The notes: generated by a model from the letters alone, not told the origin. Shown: positions 1 through 15,200, numbered from the stretch's first letter. The stretch: 64,000 bases of DNA from Phytopythium helicoides (GCA_024867545.1 JANFNE010000007.1:992001-1056000), one strand, 5' to 3'. Numbers and translations: made by a program.

Positions 1-80
1 GTCAAGAGCAAGAGGAAGAGCAAGAGGAAGAGCAAGACCGAGAGCAAGACCGAGAGCAAGACCAAGAGCAAGAACAAGAC
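1..80. repeat. Purine-rich 12-bp minisatellite inside each satellite unit (first copy)
   Basis: Each 878-bp unit holds a strand-asymmetric GA-rich tract built from 12-bp variants of GAGCAAGACCGA and GAGCAAGAGGAA. The first copy has a G-to-A change near position 64, and the last unit (17560-17797) has one extra 12-bp block near 17,630. This tract is the only length-variable part of the unit apart from the single deleted base near 10338. The encoded EQD-, RARP- and CSRS-like peptides are translation artefacts of the tract. Confidence 0.85.
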
Positions 81-209
81 GATGAACACACACGCACACG
101 CAGTCCGCAAGTGACGTGGCAGCAAGGAGCTGTGAGCCGGGAGCTGAGAGCTGGTGGGTGAGTGGGTGCACCAATCAAGTCCATTGAGCCGAAGCGTACT
201 GCAGTTACT

Positions 210-228
210 CATGGCGAATTTCGCCATG
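210..228. repeat. Perfect 19-bp palindrome in each satellite unit
   Basis: The sequence CATGGCGAATTTCGCCATG has 9-bp arms and a single central base and recurs every 878 bp. The array stops inside this palindrome at its right border (17781-17797, where the final T of the right arm becomes C and unique DNA begins). A hairpin or protein-binding role is inference. Confidence 0.85.
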
Positions 229-3200
229 TTAGCTGTACGCGGGACAGCGCGGTGGACTCGGTGCACTTACCGCCTGCCTCTTCGGCTTCAGGTTCAGCTC
301 GGTGCACTGTCAGTCGTCGGCGGCATCGTTTTGTACCAGAGAATGAGGTGCGTCACGTTCGATCTTGCAAGGTCGTACAGCAGTCGAGAACCTGACCTCT
401 CCAAGTCGACCAAGATCTTGGTCATCGTCATCTCGTTTCCATCACTTCGGCTCGTGGCAACGTGGTAGTCGTCGGTCTGTGCCATCGTGGCATTCGTTCA
501 CAAGGTCCGTCACATCGCTTGGAGCTGCGATGCGTCAAGTTCCTTCATATCGTGGCGTCTGACTGCGTGATGTGGATGTCTAGGTTGAAGTCGAAGTCGA
601 AGTCGGAGCTGCAGTGGCAGTAGCGGGGTGGTTGAGAGAGCCGTGGAGGAATGAATGGAGGTACGGAGCATGCGATCGAAGCGCAGAGCATGAAGCGCGG
701 AGTGTGACAGAAGTGCTCACCTCACGGATATGGATCTGTAGTTGGATGCTCTCGAGGACGCGGCAGCCGTCGTCATCGACCACATCAGCCGCAGTGGCAA
801 CGACAATGGGATCGGCAGTGAGATCGGCAGTGGAATCGGCAATGGCGATGGAAGCGAAAGCAAACCTCCGACCACACGGTCAAGAGCAAGAGGAAGAGCA
901 AGAGGAAGAGCAAGACCGAGAGCAAGACCGAGAGCAAGACCGAGAGCAAGAACAAGACGATGAACACACACGCACACGCAGTCCGCAAGTGACGTGGCAG
1001 CAAGGAGCTGTGAGCCGGGAGCTGAGAGCTGGTGGGTGAGTGGGTGCACCAATCAAGTCCATTGAGCCGAAGCGTACTGCAGTTACTCATGGCGAATTTC
1101 GCCATGTTAGCTGTACGCGGGACAGCGCGGTGGACTCGGTGCACTTACCGCCTGCCTCTTCGGCTTCAGGTTCAGCTCGGTGCACTGTCAGTCGTCGGCG
1201 GCATCGTTTTGTACCAGAGAATGAGGTGCGTCACGTTCGATCTTGCAAGGTCGTACAGCAGTCGAGAACCTGACCTCTCCAAGTCGACCAAGATCTTGGT
1301 CATCGTCATCTCGTTTCCATCACTTCGGCTCGTGGCAACGTGGTAGTCGTCGGTCTGTGCCATCGTGGCATTCGTTCACAAGGTCCGTCACATCGCTTGG
1401 AGCTGCGATGCGTCAAGTTCCTTCATATCGTGGCGTCTGACTGCGTGATGTGGATGTCTAGGTTGAAGTCGAAGTCGAAGTCGGAGCTGCAGTGGCAGTA
1501 GCGGGGTGGTTGAGAGAGCCGTGGAGGAATGAATGGAGGTACGGAGCATGCGATCGAAGCGCAGAGCATGAAGCGCGGAGTGTGACAGAAGTGCTCACCT
1601 CACGGATATGGATCTGTAGTTGGATGCTCTCGAGGACGCGGCAGCCGTCGTCATCGACCACATCAGCCGCAGTGGCAACGACAATGGGATCGGCAGTGAG
1701 ATCGGCAGTGGAATCGGCAATGGCGATGGAAGCGAAAGCAAACCTCCGACCACACGGTCAAGAGCAAGAGGAAGAGCAAGAGGAAGAGCAAGACCGAGAG
1801 CAAGACCGAGAGCAAGACCGAGAGCAAGAACAAGACGATGAACACACACGCACACGCAGTCCGCAAGTGACGTGGCAGCAAGGAGCTGTGAGCCGGGAGC
1901 TGAGAGCTGGTGGGTGAGTGGGTGCACCAATCAAGTCCATTGAGCCGAAGCGTACTGCAGTTACTCATGGCGAATTTCGCCATGTTAGCTGTACGCGGGA
2001 CAGCGCGGTGGACTCGGTGCACTTACCGTCTGCCTCTTCGGCTTCAGGTTCAGCTCGGTGCACTGTCAGTCGTCGGCGGCATCGTTTTGTACCAGAGAAT
2101 GAGGTGCGTCACGTTCGATCTTGCAAGGTCGTACAGCAGTCGAGAACCTGACCTCTCCAAGTCGACCAAGATCTTGGTCATCGTCATCTCGTTTCCATCA
2201 CTTCGGCTCGTGGCAACGTGGTAGTCGTCGGTCTGTGCCATCGTGGCATTCGTTCACAAGGTCCGTCACATCGCTTGGAGCTGCGATGCGTCAAGTTCCT
2301 TCATATCGTGGCGTCTGACTGCGTGATGTGGATGTCTAGGTTGAAGTCGAAGTCGAAGTCGGAGCTGCAATGGCAGTAGCGGGGTGGTTGAGAGAGCCGT
2401 GGAGGAATGAATGGAGGTACGGAGCATGCGATCGAAGCGCAGAGCATGAAGCGCGGAGTGTGACAGAAGTGCTCACCTCACGGATATGGATCTGTAGTTG
2501 GATGCTCTCGAGGACGCGGCAGCCGTCGTCATCGACCACATCAGCCGCAGTGGCAACGACAATGGGATCGGCAGTGAGATCGGCAGTGGAATCGGCAATG
2601 GCGATGGAAGCGAAAGCAAACCTCCGACCACACGGTCAAGAGCAAGAGGAAGAGCAAGAGGAAGAGCAAGACCGAGAGCAAGACCGAGAGCAAGACCGAG
2701 AGCAAGAACAAGACGATGAACACACACGCACACGCAGTCCGCAAGTGACGTGGCAGCAAGGAGCTGTGAGCCGGGAGCTGAGAGCTGGTGGGTGAGTGGG
2801 TGCACCAATCAAGTCCATTGAGCCGAAGCGTACTGCAGTTACTCATGGCGAATTTCGCCATGTTAGCTGTACGCGGGACAGCGCGGTGGACTCGGTGCAC
2901 TTACCGCCTGCCTCTTCGGCTTCAGGTTCAGCTCGGTGCACTGTCAGTCGTCGGCGGCATCGTTTTGTACCAGAGAATGAGGTGCGTCACGTTCGATCTT
3001 GCAAGGTCGTACAGCAGTCGAGAACCTGACCTCTCCAAGTCGACCAAGATCTTGGTCATCGTCATCTCGTTTCCATCACTTCGGCTCGTGGCAACGTGGT
3101 AGTCGTCGGTCTGTGCCATCGTGGCATTCGTTCACAAGGTCCGTCACATCGCTTGGAGCTGCGATGCGTCAAGTTCCTTCATATCGTGGCGTCTGACTGC

Positions 3201-6200
3201 GTGATGTGGATGTCTAGGTTGAAGTCGAAGTCGAAGTCGGAGCTGCAGTGGCAGTAGTGGGGTGGTTGAGAGAGCCGTGGAGGAATGAATGGAGGTACGG
3301 AGCATGCGATCGAAGCGCAGAGCATGAAGCGCGGAGTGTGACAGAAGTGCTCACCTCACGGATATGGATCTGTAGTTGGATGCTCTCGAGGACGCGGCAG
3401 CCGTCGTCATCGACCACATCAGCCGCAGTGGCAACGACAATGGGATCGGCAGTGAGATCGGCAGTGGAATCGGCAATGGCGATGGAAGCGAAAGCAAACC
3501 TCCGACCACACGGTCAAGAGCAAGAGGAAGAGCAAGAGGAAGAGCAAGACCGAGAGCAAGACCGAGAGCAAGACCGAGAGCAAGAACAAGACGATGAACA
3601 CACACGCACACGCAGTCCGCAAGTGACGTGGCAGCAAGGAGCTGTGAGCCGGGAGCTGAGAGCTGGTGGGTGAGTGGGTGCACCAATCAAGTCCATTGAG
3701 CCGAAGCGTACTGCAGTTACTCATGGCGAATTTCGCCATGTTAGCTGTACGCGGGACAGCGCGGTGGACTCGGTGCACTTACCGCCTGCCTCTTCGGCTT
3801 CAGGTTCAGCTCGGTGCACTGTCAGTCGTCGGCGGCATCGTTTTGTACCAGAGAATGAGGTGCGTCACGTTCGATCTTGCAAGGTCGTACAGCAGTCGAG
3901 AACCTGACCTCTCCAAGTCGACCAAGATCTTGGTCATCGTCATCTCGTTTCCATCACTTCGGCTCGTGGCAACGTGGTAGTCGTCGGTCTGTGCCATCGT
4001 GGCATTCGTTCACAAGGTCCGTCACATCGCTTGGAGCTGCGATGCGTCAAGTTCCTTCATATCGTGGCGTCTGACTGCGTGATGTGGATGTCTAGGTTGA
4101 AGTCGAAGTCGAAGTCGGAGCTGCAGTGGCAGTAGTGGGGTGGTTGAGAGAGCCGTGGAGGAATGAATGGAGGTACGGAGCATGCGATCGAAGCGCAGAG
4201 CATGAAGCGCGGAGTGTGACAGAAGTGCTCACCTCACGGATATGGATCTGTAGTTGGATGCTCTCGAGGACGCGGCAGCCGTCGTCATCGACCACATCAG
4301 CCGCAGTGGCAACGACAATGGGATCGGCAGTGAGATCGGCAGTGGAATCGGCAATGGCGATGGAAGCGAAAGCAAACCTCCGACCACACGGTCAAGAGCA
4401 AGAGGAAGAGCAAGAGGAAGAGCAAGACCGAGAGCAAGACCGAGAGCAAGACCGAGAGCAAGAACAAGACGATGAACACACACGCACACGCAGTCCGCAA
4501 GTGACGTGGCAGCAAGGAGCTGTGAGCCGGGAGCTGAGAGCTGGTGGGTGAGTGGGTGCACCAATCAAGTCCATTGAGCCGAAGCGTACTGCAGTTACTC
4601 ATGGCGAATTTCGCCATGTTAGCTGTACGCGGGACAGCGCGGTGGACTCGGTGCACTTACCGCCTGCCTCTTCGGCTTCAGGTTCAGCTCGGTGCACTGT
4701 CAGTCGTCGGCGGCATCGTTTTGTACCAGAGAATGAGGTGCGTCACGTTCGATCTTGCAAGGTCGTACAGCAGTCGAGAACCTGACCTCTCCAAGTCGAC
4801 CAAGATCTTGGTCATCGTCATCTCGTTTCCATCACTTCGGCTCGTGGCAACGTGGTAGTCGTCGGTCTGTGCCATCGTGGCATTCGTTCACAAGGTCCGT
4901 CACATCGCTTGGAGCTGCGATGCGTCAAGTTCCTTCATATCGTGGCGTCTGACTGCGTGATGTGGATGTCTAGGTTGAAGTCGAAGTCGAAGTCGGAGCT
5001 GCAGTGGCAGTAGCGGGGTGGTTGAGAGAGCCGTGGAGGAATGAATGGAGGTACGGAGCATGCGATCGAAGCGCAGAGCATGAAGCGCGGAGTGTGACAG
5101 AAGTGCTCACCTCACGGATATGGATCTGTAGTTGGATGCTCTCGAGGACGCGGCAGCCGTCGTCATCGACCACATCAGCCGCAGTGGCAACGACAATGGG
5201 ATCGGCAGTGAGATCGGCAGTGGAATCGGCAATGGCGATGGAAGCGAAAGCAAACCTCCGACCACACGGTCAAGAGCAAGAGGAAGAGCAAGAGGAAGAG
5301 CAAGACCGAGAGCAAGACCGAGAGCAAGACCGAGAGCAAGAACAAGACGATGAACACACACGCACACGCAGTCCGCAAGTGACGTGGCAGCAAGGAGCTG
5401 TGAGCCGGGAGCTGAGAGCTGGTGGGTGAGTGGGTGCACCAATCAAGTCCATTGAGCCGAAGCGTACTGCAGTTACTCATGGCGAATTTCGCCATGTTAG
5501 CTGTACGCGGGACAGCGCGGTGGACTCGGTGCACTTACCGCCTGCCTCTTCGGCTTCAGGTTCAGCTCGGTGCACTGTCAGTCGTCGGCGGCATCGTTTT
5601 GTACCAGAGAATGAGGTGCGTCACGTTCGATCTTGCAAGGTCGTACAGCAGTCGAGAACCTGACCTCTCCAAGTCGACCAAGATCTTGGTCATCGTCATC
5701 TCGTTTCCATCACTTCGGCTCGTGGCAACGTGGTAGTCGTCGGTCTGTGCCATCGTGGCATTCGTTCACAAGGTCCGTCACATCGCTTGGAGCTGCGATG
5801 CGTCAAGTTCCTTCATATCGTGGCGTCTGACTGCGTGATGTGGATGTCTAGGTTGAAGTCGAAGTCGAAGTCGGAGCTGCAGTGGCAGTAGCGGGGTGGT
5901 TGAGAGAGCCGTGGAGGAATGAATGGAGGTACGGAGCATGCGATCGAAGCGCAGAGCATGAAGCGCGGAGTGTGACAGAAGTGCTCACCTCACGGATATG
6001 GATCTGTAGTTGGATGCTCTCGAGGACGCGGCAGCCGTCGTCATCGACCACATCAGCCGCAGTGGCAACGACAATGGGATCGGCAGTGAGATCGGCAGTG
6101 GAATCGGCAATGGCGATGGAAGCGAAAGCAAACCTCCGACCACACGGTCAAGAGCAAGAGGAAGAGCAAGAGGAAGAGCAAGACCGAGAGCAAGACCGAG

Positions 6201-9200
6201 AGCAAGACCGAGAGCAAGAACAAGACGATGAACACACACGCACACGCAGTCCGCAAGTGACGTGGCAGCAAGGAGCTGTGAGCCGGGAGCTGAGAGCTGG
6301 TGGGTGAGTGGGTGCACCAATCAAGTCCATTGAGCCGAAGCGTACTGCAGTTACTCATGGCGAATTTCGCCATGTTAGCTGTACGCGGGACAGCGCGGTG
6401 GACTCGGTGCACTTACCGCCTGCCTCTTCGGCTTCAGGTTCAGCTCGGTGCACTGTCAGTCGTCGGCGGCATCGTTTTGTACCAGAGAATGAGGTGCGTC
6501 ACGTTCGATCTTGCAAGGTCGTACAGCAGTCGAGAACCTGACCTCTCCAAGTCGACCAAGATCTTGGTCATCGTCATCTCGTTTCCATCACTTCGGCTCG
6601 TGGCAACGTGGTAGTCGTCGGTCTGTGCCATCGTGGCATTCGTTCACAAGGTCCGTCACATCGCTTGGAGCTGCGATGCGTCAAGTTCCTTCATATCGTG
6701 GCGTCTGACTGCGTGATGTGGATGTCTAGGTTGAAGTCGAAGTCGAAGTCGGAGCTGCAGTGGCAGTAGCGGGGTGGTTGAGAGAGCCGTGGAGGAATGA
6801 ATGGAGGTACGGAGCATGCGATCGAAGCGCAGAGCATGAAGCGCGGAGTGTGACAGAAGTGCTCACCTCACGGATATGGATCTGTAGTTGGATGCTCTCG
6901 AGGACGCGGCAGCCGTCGTCATCGACCACATCAGCCGCAGTGGCAACGACAATGGGATCGGCAGTGAGATCGGCAGTGGAATCGGCAATGGCGATGGAAG
7001 CGAAAGCAAACCTCCGACCACACGGTCAAGAGCAAGAGGAAGAGCAAGAGGAAGAGCAAGACCGAGAGCAAGACCGAGAGCAAGACCGAGAGCAAGAATA
7101 AGACGATGAACACACACGCACACGCAGTCCGCAAGTGACGTGGCAGCAAGGAGCTGTGAGCCGGGAGCTGAGAGCTGGTGGGTGAGTGGGTGCACCAATC
7201 AAGTCCATTGAGCCGAAGCGTACTGCAGTTACTCATGGCGAATTTCGCCATGTTAGCTGTACGCGGGACAGCGCGGTGGACTCGGTGCACTTACCGCCTG
7301 CCTCTTCGGCTTCAGGTTCAGCTCGGTGCACTGTCAGTCGTCGGCGGCATCGTTTTGTACCAGAGAATGAGGTGCGTCACGTTCGATCTTGCAAGGTCGT
7401 ACAGCAGTCGAGAACCTGACCTCTCCAAGTCGACCAAGATCTTGGTCATCGTCATCTCGTTTCCATCACTTCGGCTCGTGGCAACGTGGTAGTCGTCGGT
7501 CTGTGCCATCGTGGCATTCGTTCACAAGGTCCGTCACATCGCTTGGAGCTGCGATGCGTCAAGTTCCTTCATATCGTGGCGTCTGACTGCGTGATGTGGA
7601 TGTCTAGGTTGAAGTCGAAGTCGAAGTCGGAGCTGCAGTGGCAGTAGCGGGGTGGTTGAGAGAGCCGTGGAGGAATGAATGGAGGTACGGAGCATGCGAT
7701 CGAAGCGCAGAGCATGAAGCGCGGAGTGTGACAGAAGTGCTCACCTCACGGATATGGATCTGTAGTTGGATGCTCTCGAGGACGCGGCAGCCGTCGTCAT
7801 CGACCACATCAGCCGCAGTGGCAACGACAATGGGATCGGCAGTGAGATCGGCAGTGGAATCGGCAATGGCGATGGAAGCGAAAGCAAACCTCCGACCACA
7901 CGGTCAAGAGCAAGAGGAAGAGCAAGAGGAAGAGCAAGACCGAGAGCAAGACCGAGAGCAAGACCGAGAGCAAGAATAAGACGATGAACACACACGCACA
8001 CGCAGTCCGCAAGTGACGTGGCAGCAAGGAGCTGTGAGCCGGGAGCTGAGAGCTGGTGGGTGAGTGGGTGCACCAATCAAGTCCATTGAGCCGAAGCGTA
8101 CTGCAGTTACTCATGGCGAATTTCGCCATGTTAGCTGTACGCGGGACAGCGCGGTGGACTCGGTGCACTTACCGCCTGCCTCTTCGGCTTCAGGTTCAGC
8201 TCGGTGCACTGTCAGTCGTCGGCGGCATCGTTTTGTACCAGAGAATGAGGTGCGTCACGTTCGATCTTGCAAGGTCGTACAGCAGTCGAGAACCTGACCT
8301 CTCCAAGTCGACCAAGATCTTGGTCATCGTCATCTCGTTTCCATCACTTCGGCTCGTGGCAACGTGGTAGTCGTCGGTCTGTGCCATCGTGGCATTCGTT
8401 CACAAGGTCCGTCACATCGCTTGGAGCTGCGATGCGTCAAGTTCCTTCATATCGTGGCGTCTGACTGCGTGATGTGGATGTCTAGGTTGAAGTCGAAGTC
8501 GAAGTCGGAGCTGCAGTGGCAGTAGCGGGGTGGTTGAGAGAGCCGTGGAGGAATGAATGGAGGTACGGAGCATGCGATCGAAGCGCAGAGCATGAAGCGC
8601 GGAGTGTGACAGAAGTGCTCACCTCACGGATATGGATCTGTAGTTGGATGCTCTCGAGGACGCGGCAGCCGTCGTCATCGACCACATCAGCCGCAGTGGC
8701 AACGACAATGGGATCGGCAGTGAGATCGGCAGTGGAATCGGCAATGGCGATGGAAGCGAAAGCAAACCTCCGACCACACGGTCAAGAGCAAGAGGAAGAG
8801 CAAGAGGAAGAGCAAGACCGAGAGCAAGACCGAGAGCAAGACCGAGAGCAAGAATAAGACGATGAACACACACGCACACGCAGTCCGCAAGTGACGTGGC
8901 AGCAAGGAGCTGTGAGCCGGGAGCTGAGAGCTGGTGGGTGAGTGGGTGCACCAATCAAGTCCATTGAGCCGAAGCGTACTGCAGTTACTCATGGCGAATT
9001 TCGCCATGTTAGCTGTACGCGGGACAGCGCGGTGGACTCGGTGCACTTACCGCCTGCCTCTTCGGCTTCAGGTTCAGCTCGGTGCACTGTCAGTCGTCGG
9101 CGGCATCGTTTTGTACCAAAGAATGAGGTGCGTCACGTTCGATCTTGCAAGGTCGTACAGCAGTCGAGAACCTGACCTCTCCAAGTCGACCAAGATCTTG

Positions 9201-12200
9201 GTCATCGTCATCTCGTTTCCATCACTTCGGCTCGTGGCAACGTGGTAGTCGTCGGTCTGTGCCATCGTGGCATTCGTTCACAAGGTCCGTCACATCGCTT
9301 GGAGCTGCGATGCGTCAAGTTCCTTCATATCGTGGCGTCTGACTGCGTGATGTGGATGTCTAGGTTGAAGTCGAAGTCGAAGTCGGAGCTGCAGTGGCAG
9401 TAGTGGGGTGGTTGAGAGAGCCGTGGAGGAATGAATGGAGGTACGGAGCATGCGATCGAAGCGCAGAGCATGAAGCGCGGAGTGTGACAGAAGTGCTCAC
9501 CTCACGGATATGGATCTGTAGTTGGATGCTCTCGAGGACGCGGCAGCCGTCGTCATCGACCACATCAGCCGCAGTGGCAACGACAATGGGATCGGCAGTG
9601 AGATCGGCAGTGGAATCGGCAATGGCGATGGAAGCGAAAGCAAACCTCCGACCACACGGTCAAGAGCAAGAGGAAGAGCAAGAGGAAGAGCAAGACCGAG
9701 AGCAAGACCGAGAGCAAGACCGAGAGCAAGAATAAGACGATGAACACACACGCACACGCAGTCCGCAAGTGACGTGGCAGCAAGGAGCTGTGAGCCGGGA
9801 GCTGAGAGCTGGTGGGTGAGTGGGTGCACCAATCAAGTCCATTGAGCCGAAGCGTACTGCAGTTACTCATGGCGAATTTCGCCATGTTAGCTGTACGCGG
9901 GACAGCGCGGTGGACTCGGTGCACTTACCGCCTGCCTCTTCGGCTTCAGGTTCAGCTCGGTGCACTGTCAGTCGTCGGCGGCATCGTTTTGTACCAAAGA
10001 ATGAGGTGCGTCACGTTCGATCTTGCAAGGTCGTACAGCAGTCGAGAACCTGACCTCTCCAAGTCGACCAAGATCTTGGTCATCGTCATCTCGTTTCCAT
10101 CACTTCGGCTCGTGGCAACGTGGTAGTCGTCGGTCTGTGCCATCGTGGCATTCGTTCACAAGGTCCGTCACATCGCTTGGAGCTGCGATGCGTCAAGTTC
10201 CTTCATATCGTGGCGTCTGACTGCGTGATGTGGATGTCTAGGTTGAAGTCGAAGTCGAAGTCGGAGCTGCAGTGGCAGTAGCGGGGTGGTTGAGAGAGCC
10301 GTGGAGGAATGAATGGAGGTACGGAGCATGCGATCGAGCGCAGAGCATGAAGCGCGGAGTGTGACAGAAGTGCTCACCTCACGGATATGGATCTGTAGTT
10401 GGATGCTCTCGAGGACGCGGCAGCCGTCGTCATCGACCACATCAGCCGCAGTGGCAACGACAATGGGATCGGCAGTGAGATCGGCAGTGGAATCGGCAAT
10501 GGCGATGGAAGCGAAAGCAAACCTCCGACCACACGGTCAAGAGCAAGAGGAAGAGCAAGAGGAAGAGCAAGACCGAGAGCAAGACCGAGAGCAAGACCGA
10601 GAGCAAGAACAAGACGATGAACACACACGCACACGCAGTCCGCAAGTGACGTGGCAGCAAGGAGCTGTGAGCCGGGAGCTGAGAGCTGGTGGGTGAGTGG
10701 GTGCACCAATCAAGTCCATTGAGCCGAAGCGTACTGCAGTTACTCATGGCGAATTTCGCCATGTTAGCTGTACGCGGGACAGCGCGGTGGACTCGGTGCA
10801 CTTACCGCCTGCCTCTTCGGCTTCAGGTTCAGCTCGGTGCACTGTCAGTCGTCGGCGGCATCGTTTTGTACCAGAGAATGAGGTGCGTCACGTTCGATCT
10901 TGCAAGGTCGTACAGCAGTCGAGAACCTGACCTCTCCAAGTCGACCAAGATCTTGGTCATCGTCATCTCGTTTCCATCACTTCGGCTCGTGGCAACGTGG
11001 TAGTCGTCGGTCTGTGCCATCGTGGCATTCGTTCACAAGGTCCGTCACATCGCTTGGAGCTGCGATGCGTCAAGTTCCTTCATATCGTGGCGTCTGACTG
11101 CGTGATGTGGATGTCTAGGTTGAAGTCGAAGTCGAAGTCGGAGCTGCAGTGGCAGTAGTGGGGTGGTTGAGAGAGCCGTGGAGGAATGAATGGAGGTACG
11201 GAGCATGCGATCGAAGCGCAGAGCATGAAGCGCGGAGTGTGACAGAAGTGCTCACCTCACGGATATGGATCTGTAGTTGGATGCTCTCGAGGACGCGGCA
11301 GCCGTCGTCATCGACCACATCAGCCGCAGTGGCAACGACAATGGGATCGGCAGTGAGATCGGCAGTGGAATCGGCAATGGCGATGGAAGCGAAAGCAAAC
11401 CTCCGACCACACGGTCAAGAGCAAGAGGAAGAGCAAGAGGAAGAGCAAGACCGAGAGCAAGACCGAGAGCAAGACCGAGAGCAAGAACAAGACGATGAAC
11501 ACACACGCACACGCAGTCCGCAAGTGACGTGGCAGCAAGGAGCTGTGAGCCGGGAGCTGAGAGCTGGTGGGTGAGTGGGTGCACCAATCAAGTCCATTGA
11601 GCCGAAGCGTACTGCAGTTACTCATGGCGAATTTCGCCATGTTAGCTGTACGCGGGACAGCGCGGTGGACTCGGTGCACTTACCGCCTGCCTCTTCGGCT
11701 TCAGGTTCAGCTCGGTGCACTGTCAGTCGTCGGCGGCATCGTTTTGTACCAGAGAATGAGGTGCGTCACGTTCGATCTTGCAAGGTCGTACAGCAGTCGA
11801 GAACCTGACCTCTCCAAGTCGACCAAGATCTTGGTCATCGTCATCTCGTTTCCATCACTTCGGCTCGTGGCAACGTGGTAGTCGTCGGTCTGTGCCATCG
11901 TGGCATTCGTTCACAAGGTCCGTCACATCGCTTGGAGCTGCGATGCGTCAAGTTCCTTCATATCGTGGCGTCTGACTGCGTGATGTGGATGTCTAGGTTG
12001 AAGTCGAAGTCGAAGTCGGAGCTGCAGTGGCAGTAGTGGGGTGGTTGAGAGAGCCGTGGAGGAATGAATGGAGGTACGGAGCATGCGATCGAAGCGCAGA
12101 GCATGAAGCGCGGAGTGTGACAGAAGTGCTCACCTCACGGATATGGATCTGTAGTTGGATGCTCTCGAGGACGCGGCAGCCGTCGTCATCGACCACATCA

Positions 12201-15200
12201 GCCGCAGTGGCAACGACAATGGGATCGGCAGTGAGATCGGCAGTGGAATCGGCAATGGCGATGGAAGCGAAAGCAAACCTCCGACCACACGGTCAAGAGC
12301 AAGAGGAAGAGCAAGAGGAAGAGCAAGACCGAGAGCAAGACCGAGAGCAAGACCGAGAGCAAGAACAAGACGATGAACACACACGCACACGCAGTCCGCA
12401 AGTGACGTGGCAGCAAGGAGCTGTGAGCCGGGAGCTGAGAGCTGGTGGGTGAGTGGGTGCACCAATCAAGTCCATTGAGCCGAAGCGTACTGCAGTTACT
12501 CATGGCGAATTTCGCCATGTTAGCTGTACGCGGGACAGCGCGGTGGACTCGGTGCACTTACCGCCTGCCTCTTCGGCTTCAGGTTCAGCTCGGTGCACTG
12601 TCAGTCGTCGGCGGCATCGTTTTGTACCAGAGAATGAGGTGCGTCACGTTCGATCTTGCAAGGTCGTACAGCAGTCGAGAACCTGACCTCTCCAAGTCGA
12701 CCAAGATCTTGGTCATCGTCATCTCGTTTCCATCACTTCGGCTCGTGGCAACGTGGTAGTCGTCGGTCTGTGCCATCGTGGCATTCGTTCACAAGGTCCG
12801 TCACATCGCTTGGAGCTGCGATGCGTCAAGTTCCTTCATATCGTGGCGTCTGACTGCGTGATGTGGATGTCTAGGTTGAAGTCGAAGTCGAAGTCGGAGC
12901 TGCAGTGGCAGTAGTGGGGTGGTTGAGAGAGCCGTGGAGGAATGAATGGAGGTACGGAGCATGCGATCGAAGCGCAGAGCATGAAGCGCGGAGTGTGACA
13001 GAAGTGCTCACCTCACGGATATGGATCTGTAGTTGGATGCTCTCGAGGACGCGGCAGCCGTCGTCATCGACCACATCAGCCGCAGTGGCAACGACAATGG
13101 GATCGGCAGTGAGATCGGCAGTGGAATCGGCAATGGCGATGGAAGCGAAAGCAAACCTCCGACCACACGGTCAAGAGCAAGAGGAAGAGCAAGAGGAAGA
13201 GCAAGACCGAGAGCAAGACCGAGAGCAAGACCGAGAGCAAGAACAAGACGATGAACACACACGCACACGCAGTCCGCAAGTGACGTGGCAGCAAGGAGCT
13301 GTGAGCCGGGAGCTGAGAGCTGGTGGGTGAGTGGGTGCACCAATCAAGTCCATTGAGCCGAAGCGTACTGCAGTTACTCATGGCGAATTTCGCCATGTTA
13401 GCTGTACGCGGGACAGCGCGGTGGACTCGGTGCACTTACCGCCTGCCTCTTCGGCTTCAGGTTCAGCTCGGTGCACTGTCAGTCGTCGGCGGCATCGTTT
13501 TGTACCAGAGAATGAGGTGTGTCACGTTCGATCTTGCAAGGTCGTACAGCAGTCGAGAACCTGACCTCTCCAAGTCGACCAAGATCTTGGTCATCGTCAT
13601 CTCGTTTCCATCACTTCGGCTCGTGGCAACGTGGTAGTCGTCGGTCTGTGCCATCGTGGCATTCGTTCACAAGGTCCGTCACATCGCTTGGAGCTGCGAT
13701 GCGTCAAGTTCCTTCATATCGTGGCGTCTGACTGCGTGATGTGGATGTCTAGGTTGAAGTCGAAGTCGAAGTCGGAGCTGCAGTGGCAGTAGTGGGGTGG
13801 TTGAGAGAGCCGTGGAGGAATGAATGGAGGTACGGAGCATGCGATCGAAGCGCAGAGCATGAAGCGCGGAGTGTGACAGAAGTGCTCACCTCACGGATAT
13901 GGATCTGTAGTTGGATGCTCTCGAGGACGCGGCAGCCGTCGTCATCGACCACATCAGCCGCAGTGGCAACGACAATGGGATCGGCAGTGAGATCGGCAGT
14001 GGAATCGGCAATGGCGATGGAAGCGAAAGCAAACCTCCGACCACACGGTCAAGAGCAAGAGGAAGAGCAAGAGGAAGAGCAAGACCGAGAGCAAGACCGA
14101 GAGCAAGACCGAGAGCAAGAACAAGACGATGAACACACACGCACACGCAGTCCGCAAGTGACGTGGCAGCAAGGAGCTGTGAGCCGGGAGCTGAGAGCTG
14201 GTGGGTGAGTGGGTGCACCAATCAAGTCCATTGAGCCGAAGCGTACTGCAGTTACTCATGGCGAATTTCGCCATGTTAGCTGTACGCGGGACAGCGCGGT
14301 GGACTCGGTGCACTTACCGCCTGCCTCTTCGGCTTCAGGTTCAGCTCGGTGCACTGTCAGTCGTCGGCGGCATCGTTTTGTACCAGAGAATGAGGTGTGT
14401 CACGTTCGATCTTGCAAGGTCGTACAGCAGTCGAGAACCTGACCTCTCCAAGTCGACCAAGATCTTGGTCATCGTCATCTCGTTTCCATCACTTCGGCTC
14501 GTGGCAACGTGGTAGTCGTCGGTCTGTGCCATCGTGGCATTCGTTCACAAGGTCCGTCACATCGCTTGGAGCTGCGATGCGTCAAGTTCCTTCATATCGT
14601 GGCGTCTGACTGCGTGATGTGGATGTCTAGGTTGAAGTCGAAGTCGAAGTCGGAGCTGCAGTGGCAGTAGTGGGGTGGTTGAGAGAGCCGTGGAGGAATG
14701 AATGGAGGTACGGAGCATGCGATCGAAGCGCAGAGCATGAAGCGCGGAGTGTGACAGAAGTGCTCACCTCACGGATATGGATCTGTAGTTGGATGCTCTC
14801 GAGGACGCGGCAGCCGTCGTCATCGACCACATCAGCCGCAGTGGCAACGACAATGGGATCGGCAGTGAGATCGGCAGTGGAATCGGCAATGGCGATGGAA
14901 GCGAAAGCAAACCTCCGACCACACGGTCAAGAGCAAGAGGAAGAGCAAGAGGAAGAGCAAGACCGAGAGCAAGACCGAGAGCAAGACCGAGAGCAAGAAC
15001 AAGACGATGAACACACACGCACACGCAGTCCGCAAGTGACGTGGCAGCAAGGAGCTGTGAGCCGGGAGCTGAGAGCTGGTGGGTGAGTGGGTGCACCAAT
15101 CAAGTCCATTGAGCCGAAGCGTACTGCAGTTACTCATGGCGAATTTCGCCATGTTAGCTGTACGCGGGACAGCGCGGTGGACTCGGTGAACTTACCGCCT

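Noticed and set aside
611..622. GCAGTGGCAGTA, a 12-mer also found near the 5' end of U4 snRNA
   Set aside because: Sequence after it does not follow U4, and no Sm site or U6-pairing arm is present.
614..1039. 141-aa and other small ORFs repeating in every satellite unit on both strands
   Set aside because: They arise in up to six frames from the purine-rich tract, do not join across units (878 is not divisible by three) and have low-complexity composition.
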